From positions 62,001 through 126,000 of the forward strand of contig CAAGMZ010000029.1 in NCBI GenBank assembly GCA_900771195.1: DNA of 64,000 bases. Direction: 5' to 3'. A program made the position numbers and the translations under genes. Shown piece after piece: positions 42,696 to 52,255 of this stretch. Every line of letters begins with the position of its first letter. The first letter of the stretch is position 1. This DNA is from Lachnospiraceae bacterium (GTDB taxonomy: Bacteria > Bacillota > Clostridia > Lachnospirales > Lachnospiraceae). The notes beneath the pieces were generated by a model. The model was not told the origin of the DNA. It worked only from the letters and a program-made list of their open reading frames with translations, and did no database searches.

Positions 42696-44225
42696 TCAAC
42701 CTCCCAGACGTCGTTTCTGTATTATCACAGGCTTTAAGCCGTATACTTCTTCAAAAAATGTTTTTTTGTCGGTAATCATTCCGCGTTCAAGCGTTATGTC
42801 ATCATATGTTTCCGTAACAATCCTGAATTCTCTGTCCTTTACGCTGTAAGTACAGTCCTTAAATTTCTGACGGTGCCCTCTGTCAAGCGCATTTGCCAGC
42901 TTGATTATAGCCGTCAGCTTTGACACAATCAGATAATTCCGGGTGGTGAAAACATATTCAAGTTCATTATCTCTGTTAAAGTCAACTGTTGTGTACTTAA
43001 CCACATCAGCTACCATCTTACGTTCGATATGCGAAAGTCCGATTATCTCCGTTGACATTATTATGTTGTACGAACATTCTGCCGGATGGGTCATACTTAT
43101 GTACTGCCCGCAATCGTGAAGTATGCACGAAATCTGGAGAAGCAGACGTTCCCTTTTGCCAAGTCCGTGATATTTCTTAGTAGCATCAAAAATAGCAAGG
43201 GCGTTCTTTTCAACAAATTTGACATGATCCTTATTCCATGAATAACGCTTGGAAATGTTTCTTGCTGCAGCAACTATGTCTGCATTGAAATCATGGTCGA
43301 AAACGCTTATCTTTTTCTCCTTAACCGCATACTCTGCAGCTATTCCGTCACAGAGCTTCACTCCGGGAACCCAAAGTGTCTGCGCCCCGGTCACGTCAAG
43401 AATCTTCTTGTATATCATAATGCTCGGAAGAACCAGCTCGGACATTTCACGGTAAAGCCCTGTCCTTATGTGCTTGTTACCGCCTAAGTACAGCTTATGA
43501 TAAAGCTTAATGAATTCATCACGGGTCAGATATTCCGATTTGTTTTCAAGCCGGCTCATAAGCCAGTTGACTCCCTCTCCGACAGCCATCAGGCATTCTA
43601 TCTTTCTATCCTTAATGAACAGATTTTTCAGAACCTCTATGTCTGTATCGATATATTCCTCCATGATTGGAAGATTATCGGCCATATTTCCCGCAACATC
43701 ATCAAGCATCTCCGACACTCTCAGTGCGCCAAGCTGCACATTCTGGGTCGTCACCAGAGAACCGTTATCAAAAAGAGAAACCTGCGAGCTGCCTGAGCCC
43801 ACGTCAACCATTGCAACACCTTTTTCGATGATTGAACCAAAGGCTTCTTTTCTTGATGCAACCGCCTCGTACATTACAAGTCTCTGCTCCGAATTGCTCA
43901 ATATCTGGATATCAAGACCGGTTCTGACTTTAATCCTGTCTATAATATTGATGGCATTTTTAGCTTCCCTGACTGCCCTTGTGGCATATGCCTTATAATT
44001 ATTGACAGCATAAGTTTTCATAATGTCCACAAATCCGTAAAGCACATCACAGAGTTCTTCGATAAGTTCATGACTTATCGTGCCGTTCTTGTATGTATCC
44101 TTACCGAGCGCAATCACATGCCTCACATGGTCAAGTTCTTTTATCCCCTTGGCAGAGATTTCGTATATGACCATCTCAACTTCATACGACCCCACATCAA
44201 TTGCCGCAAATGTACTTACCGCCAT
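42696..44225 (-). CDS. ppx: Exopolyphosphatase / GppA family with HD domain
   Basis: 509 aa. The N-terminal ASKHA fold has FAAIDVGSYEVEMVIYE and DVGSGSSQVSLFDNGSL, the latter the phosphate-binding loop. The C-terminal half has an HD-type motif (ISCILHDCGQYI). The family removes terminal phosphates from polyphosphate or hydrolyses pppGpp. Being paired with ppk1 favours polyphosphate. The second motif of Ppx is slightly unusual, so the enzyme could be a pppGpp phosphatase. Confidence 0.92.
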   Translation of the reverse strand: MAVSTFAAIDVGSYEVEMVIYEISAKGIKELDHVRHVIALGKDTYKNGTISHELIEELCDVLYGFVDIMKTYAVNNYKAYATRAVREAKNAINIIDRIKVRTGLDIQILSNSEQRLVMYEAVASRKEAFGSIIEKGVAMVDVGSGSSQVSLFDNGSLVTTQNVQLGALRVSEMLDDVAGNMADNLPIMEEYIDTDIEVLKNLFIKDRKIECLMAVGEGVNWLMSRLENKSEYLTRDEFIKLYHKLYLGGNKHIRTGLYREMSELVLPSIMIYKKILDVTGAQTLWVPGVKLCDGIAAEYAVKEKKISVFDHDFNADIVAAARNISKRYSWNKDHVKFVEKNALAIFDATKKYHGLGKRERLLLQISCILHDCGQYISMTHPAECSYNIIMSTEIIGLSHIERKMVADVVKYTTVDFNRDNELEYVFTTRNYLIVSKLTAIIKLANALDRGHRQKFKDCTYSVKDREFRIVTETYDDITLERGMITDKKTFFEEVYGLKPVIIQKRRLGG

Positions 44226-44227
44226 AT

Positions 44228-45517
44228 CTACTCATCCTTTCTCTTATATGTATAGGCAAGATAATTAATAAACTGCTGGGCTGTCCTACCTGACATTCCG
44301 CCGTGTGAAAGCTCCCATTTATTAGCCTCGGCAAGCAGCGTCTGCTCATCAATATTGATGTTATTCCTTTCTGCCAGACCTTTTACTATCTGTGTGAATT
44401 CATTCTTATCGGGAGAGCCGTAATAAATCGACACGCCGAATCTTGCGGAGAGCGAAAGCTTTTCCTGTACCGTATCCCTTGAATGCAAATCGTCATCACG
44501 CTCCTCCTTGTCGGAATACTTTTCACGGACAAGGTGGCGTCTGTTGGATGTTGCATAAATAAGCACATTGTCGGGTCTCTTTTCAAGCCCGCCTTCAATA
44601 ACTGCCTTAAGGAACTTGTACTCTATTTCAAATTCCTCAAATGACAGGTCATCCATATAAATTATGAATTTGTAATTTCTGTCCTTTATCTGATTAATGA
44701 CTGCGGAGAGCTGCTTGAACTGGTGCTTGTAGATTTCTATCATACGAAGCCCCCTGTCATAATACTCATTAAGGATTGCCTTTATGCTCGAAGACTTTCC
44801 TGTTCCGCTGTCACCGAATAAAAGAACATTGTTGGCACTTTTTCCTTCCAGAAAAGCTTCGGTATTATCGGTAAGTTTTTTCTTCTGCATCTCATAACCG
44901 ATAAGGTCATCAAGGTAGATATGCTCCACACTGACAACAGGTACTATCTCTGCACTGTCATCACCTGCCAGCCTGAAAGCCTTGAACATTCCCAGACTGC
45001 CGACACCAACCTCTCCATAGAAGCTGCATACGGTTCTCATAAATTCGTCGGGATTACCGGCTTCTGCCAGTGTCTCCGACAGCTTTATTATCCTGTCGCG
45101 TATTCTTTTATTAAAATATCTGTCCGTTTCATTGTTGTTGTCAAAATTTACCAGCATTGAAAGACATGTTCCGTTTTCCGTATCAAAACTCTCAAGATTG
45201 ATACCGAACATATCAAAAAAGAGTTCAAAATCCTGTCTTGCAGCCCTGTTGATTCCGCCTTCCGTATACCCTTTCCGTTCGCAGGAAATACTGAAAGCAT
45301 TCTGGCTGTACACAATGAAATATGTCAGGTAATCCTGCCACAGGTTTCCCCTGAATCCCATTTTCTCAGATATTTCCAGAACATGGTTCATAAATTTTCT
45401 CACATCGTTCTGTATACGGCTGCTGTTTTCAAAACCGCCTCTTGATATTCTGACTGCAATGTCTATGTACTCGTCCTCTTCACTGTTTCTGTATAAAATA
45501 AAATCCGAATAGTCCAT
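44228..45517 (-). CDS. DUF815-family AAA+ ATPase
   Basis: 429 aa. The P-loop is LLFGDSGTGKSSSIKAIL, the Walker B region FIIYMDDLSFEEFEIEYKF, and sensor NVLIYATSNRRHLVRE; the C-terminus YYGSPDKNEFTQIVKGLAE and TAQQFINYLA are family marks. The first 200 residues are helical and variable. DUF815 proteins have no known role. The start at 45517 has GGGAGAAG; a TTG 12 nt earlier is part of that site. It lies between pheA and ppx with gaps of 14 and 2 nt, so it is surely co-transcribed. Confidence 0.88.
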   Translation of the reverse strand: MDYSDFILYRNSEEDEYIDIAVRISRGGFENSSRIQNDVRKFMNHVLEISEKMGFRGNLWQDYLTYFIVYSQNAFSISCERKGYTEGGINRAARQDFELFFDMFGINLESFDTENGTCLSMLVNFDNNNETDRYFNKRIRDRIIKLSETLAEAGNPDEFMRTVCSFYGEVGVGSLGMFKAFRLAGDDSAEIVPVVSVEHIYLDDLIGYEMQKKKLTDNTEAFLEGKSANNVLLFGDSGTGKSSSIKAILNEYYDRGLRMIEIYKHQFKQLSAVINQIKDRNYKFIIYMDDLSFEEFEIEYKFLKAVIEGGLEKRPDNVLIYATSNRRHLVREKYSDKEERDDDLHSRDTVQEKLSLSARFGVSIYYGSPDKNEFTQIVKGLAERNNINIDEQTLLAEANKWELSHGGMSGRTAQQFINYLAYTYKRKDE

Positions 45518-45531
45518 ATCTTCTCCCAAAA

Positions 45532-46668
45532 CTAATAATTTCCAAGTAATTTAATCGTATTGGATTCCTCTGCAATTCCCCTGAGTGCATTTCTCACACC
45601 CGCATCCTGAAGATTCCCAAGAAAATCCACATAGAACCTGAATTCCCAGTTGTGCTCCGGAATAGGTCTTGACTCAATCTTGGTCATGTTAAGCCCGTTG
45701 AACATTATATGTGAAAGAACATTGTACAGGCTTCCTGCCTTATGAGTAATCTCAAAACATATGCTGACCTTGCCGGCATCTTTAACAAATGCCCTTCTGT
45801 TGCTCACAATCACAAAACGGGTTGTATTGGCTGTTGCAGAATTAATCCCGCTTTCTGCCACTTCAAGCCCATAAAGTTCTGCACACTTGGAAGAACCGAT
45901 TGCCGCATGGGTATAATCATCTTCCTCAGCAATCTTTTGGGCGCTCATTGCCGTGTTAAGATATGCCTCCTGTACCCAGCCTTTATGGTCTTCAAGGTAT
46001 TTTGAGCACTGCATGAGGGCCTGCGGATGCGAATACACCTTTGTGATTTTCGAAATATCAGTGCCGGGCTTCACAAGCAGGCAGTGGTCGACCTTGACAA
46101 AAGTCTCTGCCACAATATAATTGCTGTATTCCTGTAAAAGATCATATGTATCACTGACTATGCCGGCTGATGAATTGTCAATAGGTATGACCGCATAATC
46201 TGCCTTCCCGTCACTTACGGCCTGCATCGCCTCCCTGAACGTGTCAACATGGGTAAAATCTGCACCTTCTCCGAAAAAGCCGGTAGCCGCTTCATAACTG
46301 TAAGCACCCGGAACTCCCTGATATACAACACTCACGCCATCCTTCCTGATCTGACTGATAACCTCATAGGGCTCCAGTCTGGAATCCCCGCTGCTGCTCT
46401 CAAGCTTTGAATACTGAAATTTGCGGCTCATTGCCATAATCTGGGCAAAAAGCTCTGCCACGCATTTTTTGTTAAACGCATCCTCTGTCATCTGCGTAAG
46501 CTTTTCTATCTTACTTTCTTCGCGTTCCTTATCAAAAACAGGCTTGCCTGTGGCCATCTTGTAATCGGCTACATTACCTGCGATTTCCATCCTCTTTTCA
46601 AAAAGTTCCACTATCTGCGAATCTATCTCGTCAATCTGCCTTCTTGATTCCTCTAAGTCAACGTACAT
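45532..46668 (-). CDS. pheA: Bifunctional chorismate mutase / prephenate dehydratase
   Basis: 378 aa, the P-protein of phenylalanine synthesis. Chorismate mutase domain (1-90, with RRQIDEIDSQIVELFEKRM), prephenate dehydratase (about 110-285, with YQGVPGAYSYEAA and ANTTRFVIV), and a regulatory ACT domain (about 298-375, with KIESRP, the Phe-binding motif). Phe feedback inhibition is therefore expected. Ribosome site CGGAGGT. First gene of a four-gene operon; an extended -10 TGGTATACT lies at 46705-46713. Confidence 0.97.
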   Translation of the reverse strand: MYVDLEESRRQIDEIDSQIVELFEKRMEIAGNVADYKMATGKPVFDKEREESKIEKLTQMTEDAFNKKCVAELFAQIMAMSRKFQYSKLESSSGDSRLEPYEVISQIRKDGVSVVYQGVPGAYSYEAATGFFGEGADFTHVDTFREAMQAVSDGKADYAVIPIDNSSAGIVSDTYDLLQEYSNYIVAETFVKVDHCLLVKPGTDISKITKVYSHPQALMQCSKYLEDHKGWVQEAYLNTAMSAQKIAEEDDYTHAAIGSSKCAELYGLEVAESGINSATANTTRFVIVSNRRAFVKDAGKVSICFEITHKAGSLYNVLSHIMFNGLNMTKIESRPIPEHNWEFRFYVDFLGNLQDAGVRNALRGIAEESNTIKLLGNY

Positions 46669-46704
46669 GCAATACCTCCGTGTAAAATATCGGATATTTT
46701 TTTC

Positions 46705-46713
46705 AGTATACCA
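46705..46713 (-). promoter_or_regulatory. Extended -10 of the pheA operon
   Basis: TGGTATACT on the minus strand, an extended -10 box (TGn-TATACT) about 40 nt before the pheA start. No good -35 box is seen at the normal distance. Confidence 0.5.
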
Positions 46714-46774
46714 TAAATTTGTTTATGTTGGGTAAAAAATAAGTAAAAAATAATGATTTTGTCCTTGTTGTCAC

Positions 46775-46803
46775 TTGAAAAAAATTGTATTTTATCAGAT
46801 AAT
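46775..46803 (+). promoter_or_regulatory. Promoter of the DUF5050 gene
   Basis: TTGAAA (46775-46780), 17 nt, GATAAT (46798-46803). The longer open frame would start inside the -35 box, supporting the start at 46838. Confidence 0.6.
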
Positions 46804-46837
46804 ACGATATGCATTTAGTCATTATGGAGGCCACGTT

Positions 46838-47857
46838 ATGAAAAAAGCACTTCGATTTATTATTCCGCTGGTTCTGGCAGCCGCAATAGCAGGGCTGGCA
46901 ATATACAGTCATCTGTCGGGCAGGATTCCCTCCAATCCTGACGGTTATCTCGGCAATACAGCGGGTAACTTAAACAGCGGCGGAAAATTTTGTGAAGCAG
47001 GCGGCAGAGTTTTTTTCTCAAACTCTTACGATATGGGCAAGTTGTACTCAATGAACCCTGACTGCTCAGACATAAGAAAAATTTCTGATGATTCGGCATC
47101 ATACATAAACGGAACAGACAAATACATATACTACATCCGCAATAACAGTAACGGAGGCGGCAAGGGTGTGAAGGTGCTTTTTAAAAGTACCCTTTACGGA
47201 GTCGTGCGCTGCAAAACCGACGGCAGCGGTGAACACACTCTCGTATCCGGTTACTGCACTGACATGACGCTCACCGGCAACACGCTTTTATATAAAGGAA
47301 CCGACAAATCCGTTAATGCAACTTATTCAATTGAAACTTCCGGCGATAACAAGAAGATTGTAAGCGATAAGCTTGTAACCAATTCCTGTATTGTCGATAA
47401 CAAAATATATTATTCATCCTCGGAAAACGACCATTTCATCCATTCGCTTGACATAAGCAGCGGCAGTGATTCCCTTTATATTGAAGGCAACACCTATATG
47501 GCCAGCATAGTCGACGGATATGTCTATTACATTGACCTGGATAACGGCTATGCCCTCACGCGCATAAATCTGTCCGACAGAAAGAAAACCGTTATATCTG
47601 ATGACCGCTGCATTCTCTATAATGTATATGATAATGTAATATATTACCAGGCAGAAAATCCAAACGGTCACGCCTGCTACCGGATAAATACCGACGGAAG
47701 CAGCCGTACCAAAATTACGGACGGAGATATTTCATCCATTTCATGCACATCCATGTATACATTTCTCGGAATTTTTGATTCACAGATAATCATGAAAACA
47801 CCGACCTTCGGCAGTCCGGATGTTGAGATTTTTTCAGCAGAAATTCAGAATAAATAA
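46838..47857 (+). CDS. Secreted or anchored DUF5050 beta-propeller protein
   Basis: 339 aa. An N-terminal signal/anchor (MKKALRFIIPLVLAAAIAGL) and then tandem repeats of the type GxVYYxxxxxxxxLxRxxxDG, for example VYYIDLDNGYALTRINL and VIYYQAENPNGHACYRINTDG. This is the DUF5050 propeller-like fold, common and uncharacterised on Clostridia surfaces. Ribosome site GGAGG. Followed after 23 nt by a small membrane-protein gene. Confidence 0.85.
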   Translation: MKKALRFIIPLVLAAAIAGLAIYSHLSGRIPSNPDGYLGNTAGNLNSGGKFCEAGGRVFFSNSYDMGKLYSMNPDCSDIRKISDDSASYINGTDKYIYYIRNNSNGGGKGVKVLFKSTLYGVVRCKTDGSGEHTLVSGYCTDMTLTGNTLLYKGTDKSVNATYSIETSGDNKKIVSDKLVTNSCIVDNKIYYSSSENDHFIHSLDISSGSDSLYIEGNTYMASIVDGYVYYIDLDNGYALTRINLSDRKKTVISDDRCILYNVYDNVIYYQAENPNGHACYRINTDGSSRTKITDGDISSISCTSMYTFLGIFDSQIIMKTPTFGSPDVEIFSAEIQNK

Positions 47858-47880
47858 CAATTTTTACCCAGTATATTTAT

Positions 47881-48312
47881 ATGATTGATATCCACAATAA
47901 TCATATGATTAAAAAATATATGATGTGCGGCCTTACCGGGTGGTGTATGGAGGTTTTCTGGACCGGTATGGGCTCCGCCCTGAAAAAAGACAAAAAACTT
48001 ACCAGCAATACCTCCATCTGGATGTTTCCCATATATGCGACGGCAATAATCATCGAGCCGATATGCAACAAAATGTGCAGCCATCACCGCAATACGATGT
48101 GCCGCGGTCTTGTGTATGCGCTTTGTATTTTTACGACTGAATTTTTATCCGGTTCTATTCTTAAAAAACACAACTGCTGCCCATGGGATTACTCAGATGC
48201 CAAACTTAATATTAACGGAATAATAAGACTTGACTATCTCCCTGTGTGGTTTGTTGTCGGGCTTATTTATGAAAAAATGCTATGCCCCAAAGTGGAAGTT
48301 GGCAGAAAGTAA
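47881..48312 (+). CDS. Small membrane protein, CmpB-like (putative ABC permease family PF06541)
   Basis: 143 aa with three or four membrane helices. Motifs CGLTGWCMEVFWTG, SIWMFPIYATA, TEFLSGSILKK and CPWDYSDAKLNINGIIRLDYLPVWFVVGLIYE match the family named putative ABC transporter permease, whose role is not known. The start is uncertain: neither ATG at 47881 nor the one at 47905 has a clear ribosome site. Confidence 0.75.
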   Translation: MIDIHNNHMIKKYMMCGLTGWCMEVFWTGMGSALKKDKKLTSNTSIWMFPIYATAIIIEPICNKMCSHHRNTMCRGLVYALCIFTTEFLSGSILKKHNCCPWDYSDAKLNINGIIRLDYLPVWFVVGLIYEKMLCPKVEVGRK

Positions 48313-48317
48313 TGGTG

Positions 48318-48357
48318 TTGCAATAATCGAGTAGGCTGACACCTACTCGATGTGCAA
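48318..48357. repeat. Two-part hairpin between convergent genes
   Basis: Perfect 10-bp stem (ATCGAGTAGG with CCTACTCGAT) with a 6-nt loop, extended outward by TTGCA/TGCAA after a short bulge. It lies between the ends of the CmpB-like gene and the DUF4143 ATPase gene. No T-run follows, so termination is uncertain. Confidence 0.6.
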
Positions 48358-48383
48358 TCAATGCCTATATTGGCGGTTTGTTC

Positions 48384-49697
48384 TTACTCCAGAAGGAAAT
48401 CCAACGCTCTTATGATCTTGATTCCATCCTGTGTCTGTGTAAAATCGCACTCCAGTGCAATGACAATTTTTTCATAATTATCGCGGATTTTACGCAAAGG
48501 AGCAAGCTCCCGCTCTCTCGTTTCCGGAGTATTCATGGATTCTGTAACCTGAATATATTTTTTTTCGTCTGCTTTCGTTGCAATAAAGTCAACTTCCTGA
48601 TTGTCGATTTTACCGATGGCTACATCATAGCCTCTACGAAACAGTTCAAAGTAAATGATGTTCTCCAGAATATGGCCGCTGTCCACGTCACGATAACCCA
48701 ACAGGTAATTCCGCAAACCAATGTCCACAATATAATACTTACCCAGCGTGCGCAGATACTCCTTGCCTTTAATGTCAAAACGCTTAATTTCATAGAAAAT
48801 ATAAGCCTCTGTCAGCGCTTCAATATATGCCTGAATTGTCTGTACTGCCGGCTTTGTCTTGCGGATTCCGTTCTCCAGAAGCCCCTCATTGACCAGGGTG
48901 TTTCCAATGGAAGTGGCAGAAGTATTATTGCCGATATTGTCCGCCAAAAACAAAATAATTTTTCTAAGCAGAACCGGGTCTGTGATATTCCGCTGACCTT
49001 TGCGCTTTTCCCGTTCCAGAATATCATTGATAACAGCAGCGGAATATACACCGTCTAAAGCAGCTGTAACCCGGTCAATTTCCAAACCTATATCTGCCAG
49101 CATAGGCATACCGCCAAATCTGGCATAGGCATCAAAAAGCTCTTTTACATCATAAGTTTCACCATCTGCATCTGTAATCCGTTTCTTAACACCACCGGCG
49201 GGTGACTTCCTCTCCATAAGAGTATAACCATGGAAGTCAAGAAACTCCTTAAAGGATAAAGGCAGCACCTTGATCTCCACATACCGGCCTGACAGATAAG
49301 TGGAAAGTTCAGATGAAAGCAGATATGCATTGGAACCGGTAATATAGATATCGCAGTCAAAATCCACCCGAAAAGAGTTGACAGCATTTTCCCAGCCGCG
49401 AACCTTTTGCACCTCATCAAAAAAAAGGTATGTCCTTTTATCCGGGCAAATATGTGCTTTGACATATTCATAAAATCCTCTTGCGTCCATGTCCGGAATA
49501 CTCATAGACTCAAAATTCATTTCAATAATCCGCTCATCCGATACTCCGGTATCCCGCAGATGTTCTGCCATCAGCTTCATCAGACTGGATTTTCCACAGC
49601 GTCGGATACCGGTTATGACCTTGATCATTTCAGTGTCTTGAAATGCGATAATCCGATTCAAATAGATATCTCGTTTTCGCAGTGTTGTTTTTTGCAT
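48384..49697 (-). CDS. AAA ATPase with DUF4143 domain
   Basis: 437 aa. Walker A GIRRCGKSSL, Walker B TYLFFDEVQKV and sensor IYITGSNAYLLSSEL, then a helical part and a C-terminal DUF4143 nuclease-like domain (FELFRRGYDVAIGKIDNQEVDFIA has the D-x-n-E-V-D-F pattern). These genes are widespread in gut Clostridia and Bacteroidetes, are often passed between strains and have no proven role. The start at 49697 has AAAGGTGG. A weak promoter (TTGTAT, 17 nt, TATGCT) stands upstream. Confidence 0.9.
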   Translation of the reverse strand: MQKTTLRKRDIYLNRIIAFQDTEMIKVITGIRRCGKSSLMKLMAEHLRDTGVSDERIIEMNFESMSIPDMDARGFYEYVKAHICPDKRTYLFFDEVQKVRGWENAVNSFRVDFDCDIYITGSNAYLLSSELSTYLSGRYVEIKVLPLSFKEFLDFHGYTLMERKSPAGGVKKRITDADGETYDVKELFDAYARFGGMPMLADIGLEIDRVTAALDGVYSAAVINDILEREKRKGQRNITDPVLLRKIILFLADNIGNNTSATSIGNTLVNEGLLENGIRKTKPAVQTIQAYIEALTEAYIFYEIKRFDIKGKEYLRTLGKYYIVDIGLRNYLLGYRDVDSGHILENIIYFELFRRGYDVAIGKIDNQEVDFIATKADEKKYIQVTESMNTPETRERELAPLRKIRDNYEKIVIALECDFTQTQDGIKIIRALDFLLE

Positions 49698-49903
49698 AAA
49701 TGAAACACCACCTTTCACTGGAAAGCATATCATAACCCGCAGGAAAATACAAGTTTATAGAATTGATGCTATAAACTTTTTATTTTTAGAAGTTTGTCAC
49801 ATTATATAGATTTCAGTCAATATCTGACGGATAAAATACTAATTGATGTTTCACATCTAAATGATAAACAAGTACAAATAATACTATTGTCTTATTTAGT
49901 ATA

Positions 49904-50707
49904 TTAATCTTCACTTTCGGGATATACATATTTTCCCAGGTCCGGGTCGAAGTAACAGCCCTCGTACTCCTCCCAGAGATACTCACTCCATATTGAAAAT
50001 TGTGCCAGGACATCCGTAAGAAAACTGCCTTCTGCCTCAAAGCTTTCTACACCGTCATCTGAAACATTGACACCAAATATCTGCTCATCACCGTTAAAAC
50101 GTATTTTGAACCTGAGCTGGTAGACAGGTGTTCCATCGCCCTTAAAGGAATTCATGATTATTCCCATATATTCACAGCCTTCAATTCCGCCCAGTTCTTC
50201 AATTTTATCTGCATATTCACAGAATTTGGCATACCCCTCTTCCCTGATATCAGTCAGTTCGTTTTCCTCAAAAAAACCACATTCGAGCCATCTCTGTTTC
50301 AAGTCATCTATATCCATGTACCCGTAAGCTTTCTCGTAATTGCCTTTCTGCATCTGTTTCATAAATGCCCGGCCAATATAATACTCATGAATATTCGTAT
50401 AGTAAATGCCCGTATTGTGGTATTGGTTCCAGCCTAAGCAGGCAAATGGAACTAAAACAATAACAAGTATAATTGACAGCCACCAGCGCAGTCTTATTTT
50501 CTTAAATCCTTTTCTGACAGCATTGTCTGCGTCAGATTTATCCGGTTCGCTATGCGGAATCCGAACTTCTTTCGTACTATTGACAAGCGTTCTGCATTCC
50601 TCACATTCCTCCAGATGTTCTTCCACTATTTGTCTGCTTTGGTCAGAACATACATTGTCCAGATACATAGGCAGCAAATCCTGTATAACCTCACAATTTA
50701 ATTTCAT
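49904..50707 (-). CDS. Anti-sigma factor, zinc-finger (zf-HC2) type
   Basis: 267 aa. N-terminal zinc anti-sigma domain with CEVIQDLLPMYLD and HLEECEECR (H-x3-C-x2-C), one membrane helix (about 74-95), then an outside domain of about 170 residues with KQMQKGNYEKAYGYMD. It should hold the adjoining ECF sigma factor at the membrane. The ATG overlaps the sigma stop as ATGA. The outside domain is unlike a known sensor. Confidence 0.88.
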   Translation of the reverse strand: MKLNCEVIQDLLPMYLDNVCSDQSRQIVEEHLEECEECRTLVNSTKEVRIPHSEPDKSDADNAVRKGFKKIRLRWWLSIILVIVLVPFACLGWNQYHNTGIYYTNIHEYYIGRAFMKQMQKGNYEKAYGYMDIDDLKQRWLECGFFEENELTDIREEGYAKFCEYADKIEELGGIEGCEYMGIIMNSFKGDGTPVYQLRFKIRFNGDEQIFGVNVSDDGVESFEAEGSFLTDVLAQFSIWSEYLWEEYEGCYFDPDLGKYVYPESED

Positions 50708-51189
50708 TTCGATACCTCCTGTGCAATCCGTTGTTTTGCCCTGAAATAAGTAACCCTCGCCCAGCTTTCTGTTTTTTCGTAAATACAGGCGATTTCCTTA
50801 AACCCGACTTCGCCTATGGCATGAAGGATAAACACATCCCTGTAGTAATCAGGAAGGTTCTTTATTGCCTTACGAACCCTGCAGTACATTTCCTTAGTGA
50901 TAACCTGTTCCTCCAACGTAGCTTTATCATCGGGAACCATCAAATCTTCCGGACGGATTTCGCTGAATCTTTTGTTTCTCCTGCACTCCTTAAGCCAGGC
51001 ATTTTTTCCGATTTGACACAGCCATGTATACAAGCTGCATCGCCCTTCGAATCTGTCAATATACCGAAACGCCTGATAAAAAGTTTCTGACAGCAGTTCC
51101 TCTGCCATGTCATCGTTACCTGTCAGTGATAACAGGAACCGGTAGACCGACCGGGCGTATTCTTCATAGACTTTCTGCAAGGAAGCCAC
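50704..51189 (-). CDS. ECF-family RNA polymerase sigma factor
   Basis: 161 aa, sigma-70 region 2 (YARSVYRFLLSLTGNDDMAEELLSETF, and YTWLCQIGKNAWLKECRR) and region 4 (LPDYYRDVFILHAIGEVGFKEIA to AKQRIAQ). No region 1 or 3. It directs polymerase to a stress or surface regulon that cannot be named. Start is GTG at 51189 with GGAGGG ahead. It overlaps the acyltransferase gene's end by 67 nt on the same strand. Confidence 0.93.
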   Translation of the reverse strand: MASLQKVYEEYARSVYRFLLSLTGNDDMAEELLSETFYQAFRYIDRFEGRCSLYTWLCQIGKNAWLKECRRNKRFSEIRPEDLMVPDDKATLEEQVITKEMYCRVRKAIKNLPDYYRDVFILHAIGEVGFKEIACIYEKTESWARVTYFRAKQRIAQEVSK

Positions 51190-52112
51190 CTGCTATCCCT
51201 CCTCTCCACAGGTACGATTCCGTATAAACTGCCATGCCACCTGGTAAGCATATATGCTGCATATATAATCATACCGGCAATTAATATGTAAAAGTGCCAC
51301 GGAATGTTCAGTTTCCGAATGCACAATACAATCGGTGCATGGATTAAGTAAACCGGCATTGTGTCTGCACCTGCTTTTGTAAACGGAAATCTTTTTGCCG
51401 GTGAAAACGCAAGCAAAAATAACCCAAGTGCCCCGCCAAGCAGATAACAGGCAAGCCTGAGCCATACTCCGTTTTCAGGATTTTCGTATGGAGCAGCCTG
51501 ATACAGAAACTCTGCCGGGATTTTGCTGCCCGCGAAAACCATCAGTACAAAAGCAATCACAAGTGCCGCGAGTCCGGCCGGCCACAACTTTCTCCACTTA
51601 ATCCCGGGTTTGCATATCAGCCCGGTCCAAAAATACGGCAGTAAAACTATAGTTCTCGACAATGAAAGCTTCCGCCCGATAAACGGAACAAATCCGGCAG
51701 CACAGCCGGCCATAATCGAACATATAAGAATTACAATTTTGCCCTTCCCCTTACAAAAGCGGAACCATATCCACGCCTGTAAAAGCCAGCTGCGATAGCT
51801 TAACAGATACCACAAGTGCCAATATGGCGTTAACGGCTTAACATTACCGCCTCCGATAAGAACAGCTGCTGCCTGACACAGTATGTACAGCGGTAACATC
51901 CGCATAAGCTGCTTTCGGCAGTATTTTGCATCATTCAAAAAGAATCCTGACAAAAAGCAGAACAATGGCATATGTACCATATAAATCCATCTGTACTGCA
52001 CCATAAGCACCTCTGAATTCCGGATACCCGGTTCAATCAGATGTCCATATATAACAAGAAAAATCAAAAGCAGCTTCAGATTGCAGTATTGTGCATCTCT
52101 TAATTTAACCAT
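51123..52112 (-). CDS. Acyltransferase 3 family membrane protein
   Basis: 329 aa with about ten membrane helices. Family marks: NLKLLLIFLVIYGHLIE near the N-terminus (catalytic His in YGHL), VHMPLFCFLSGFF, and WHLWYLLSY. Such enzymes acetylate or otherwise acylate exported sugars, peptidoglycan or wall polymers. It could be a target or a partner of the ECF system, since its end overlaps the sigma gene. The start at 52112 has AGGAAGG 8 nt upstream. The last 22 residues or so, inside the overlap, look unlike the family and may be extra. Confidence 0.82.
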   Translation of the reverse strand: MVKLRDAQYCNLKLLLIFLVIYGHLIEPGIRNSEVLMVQYRWIYMVHMPLFCFLSGFFLNDAKYCRKQLMRMLPLYILCQAAAVLIGGGNVKPLTPYWHLWYLLSYRSWLLQAWIWFRFCKGKGKIVILICSIMAGCAAGFVPFIGRKLSLSRTIVLLPYFWTGLICKPGIKWRKLWPAGLAALVIAFVLMVFAGSKIPAEFLYQAAPYENPENGVWLRLACYLLGGALGLFLLAFSPAKRFPFTKAGADTMPVYLIHAPIVLCIRKLNIPWHFYILIAGMIIYAAYMLTRWHGSLYGIVPVERRDSRWLPCRKSMKNTPGRSTGSCYH

Positions 52113-52255
52113 TTCCATCGCCTTCCTGTACATTAGAGACAGCAAGTGTGAAAACGTTACAAAAATTCCTCATAATCAAAATAACACATACCTGTGTGAA
52201 AAATAATGCCACACACAGATATGTGTTATCATACATTACATATGTAAAAGTTTAA

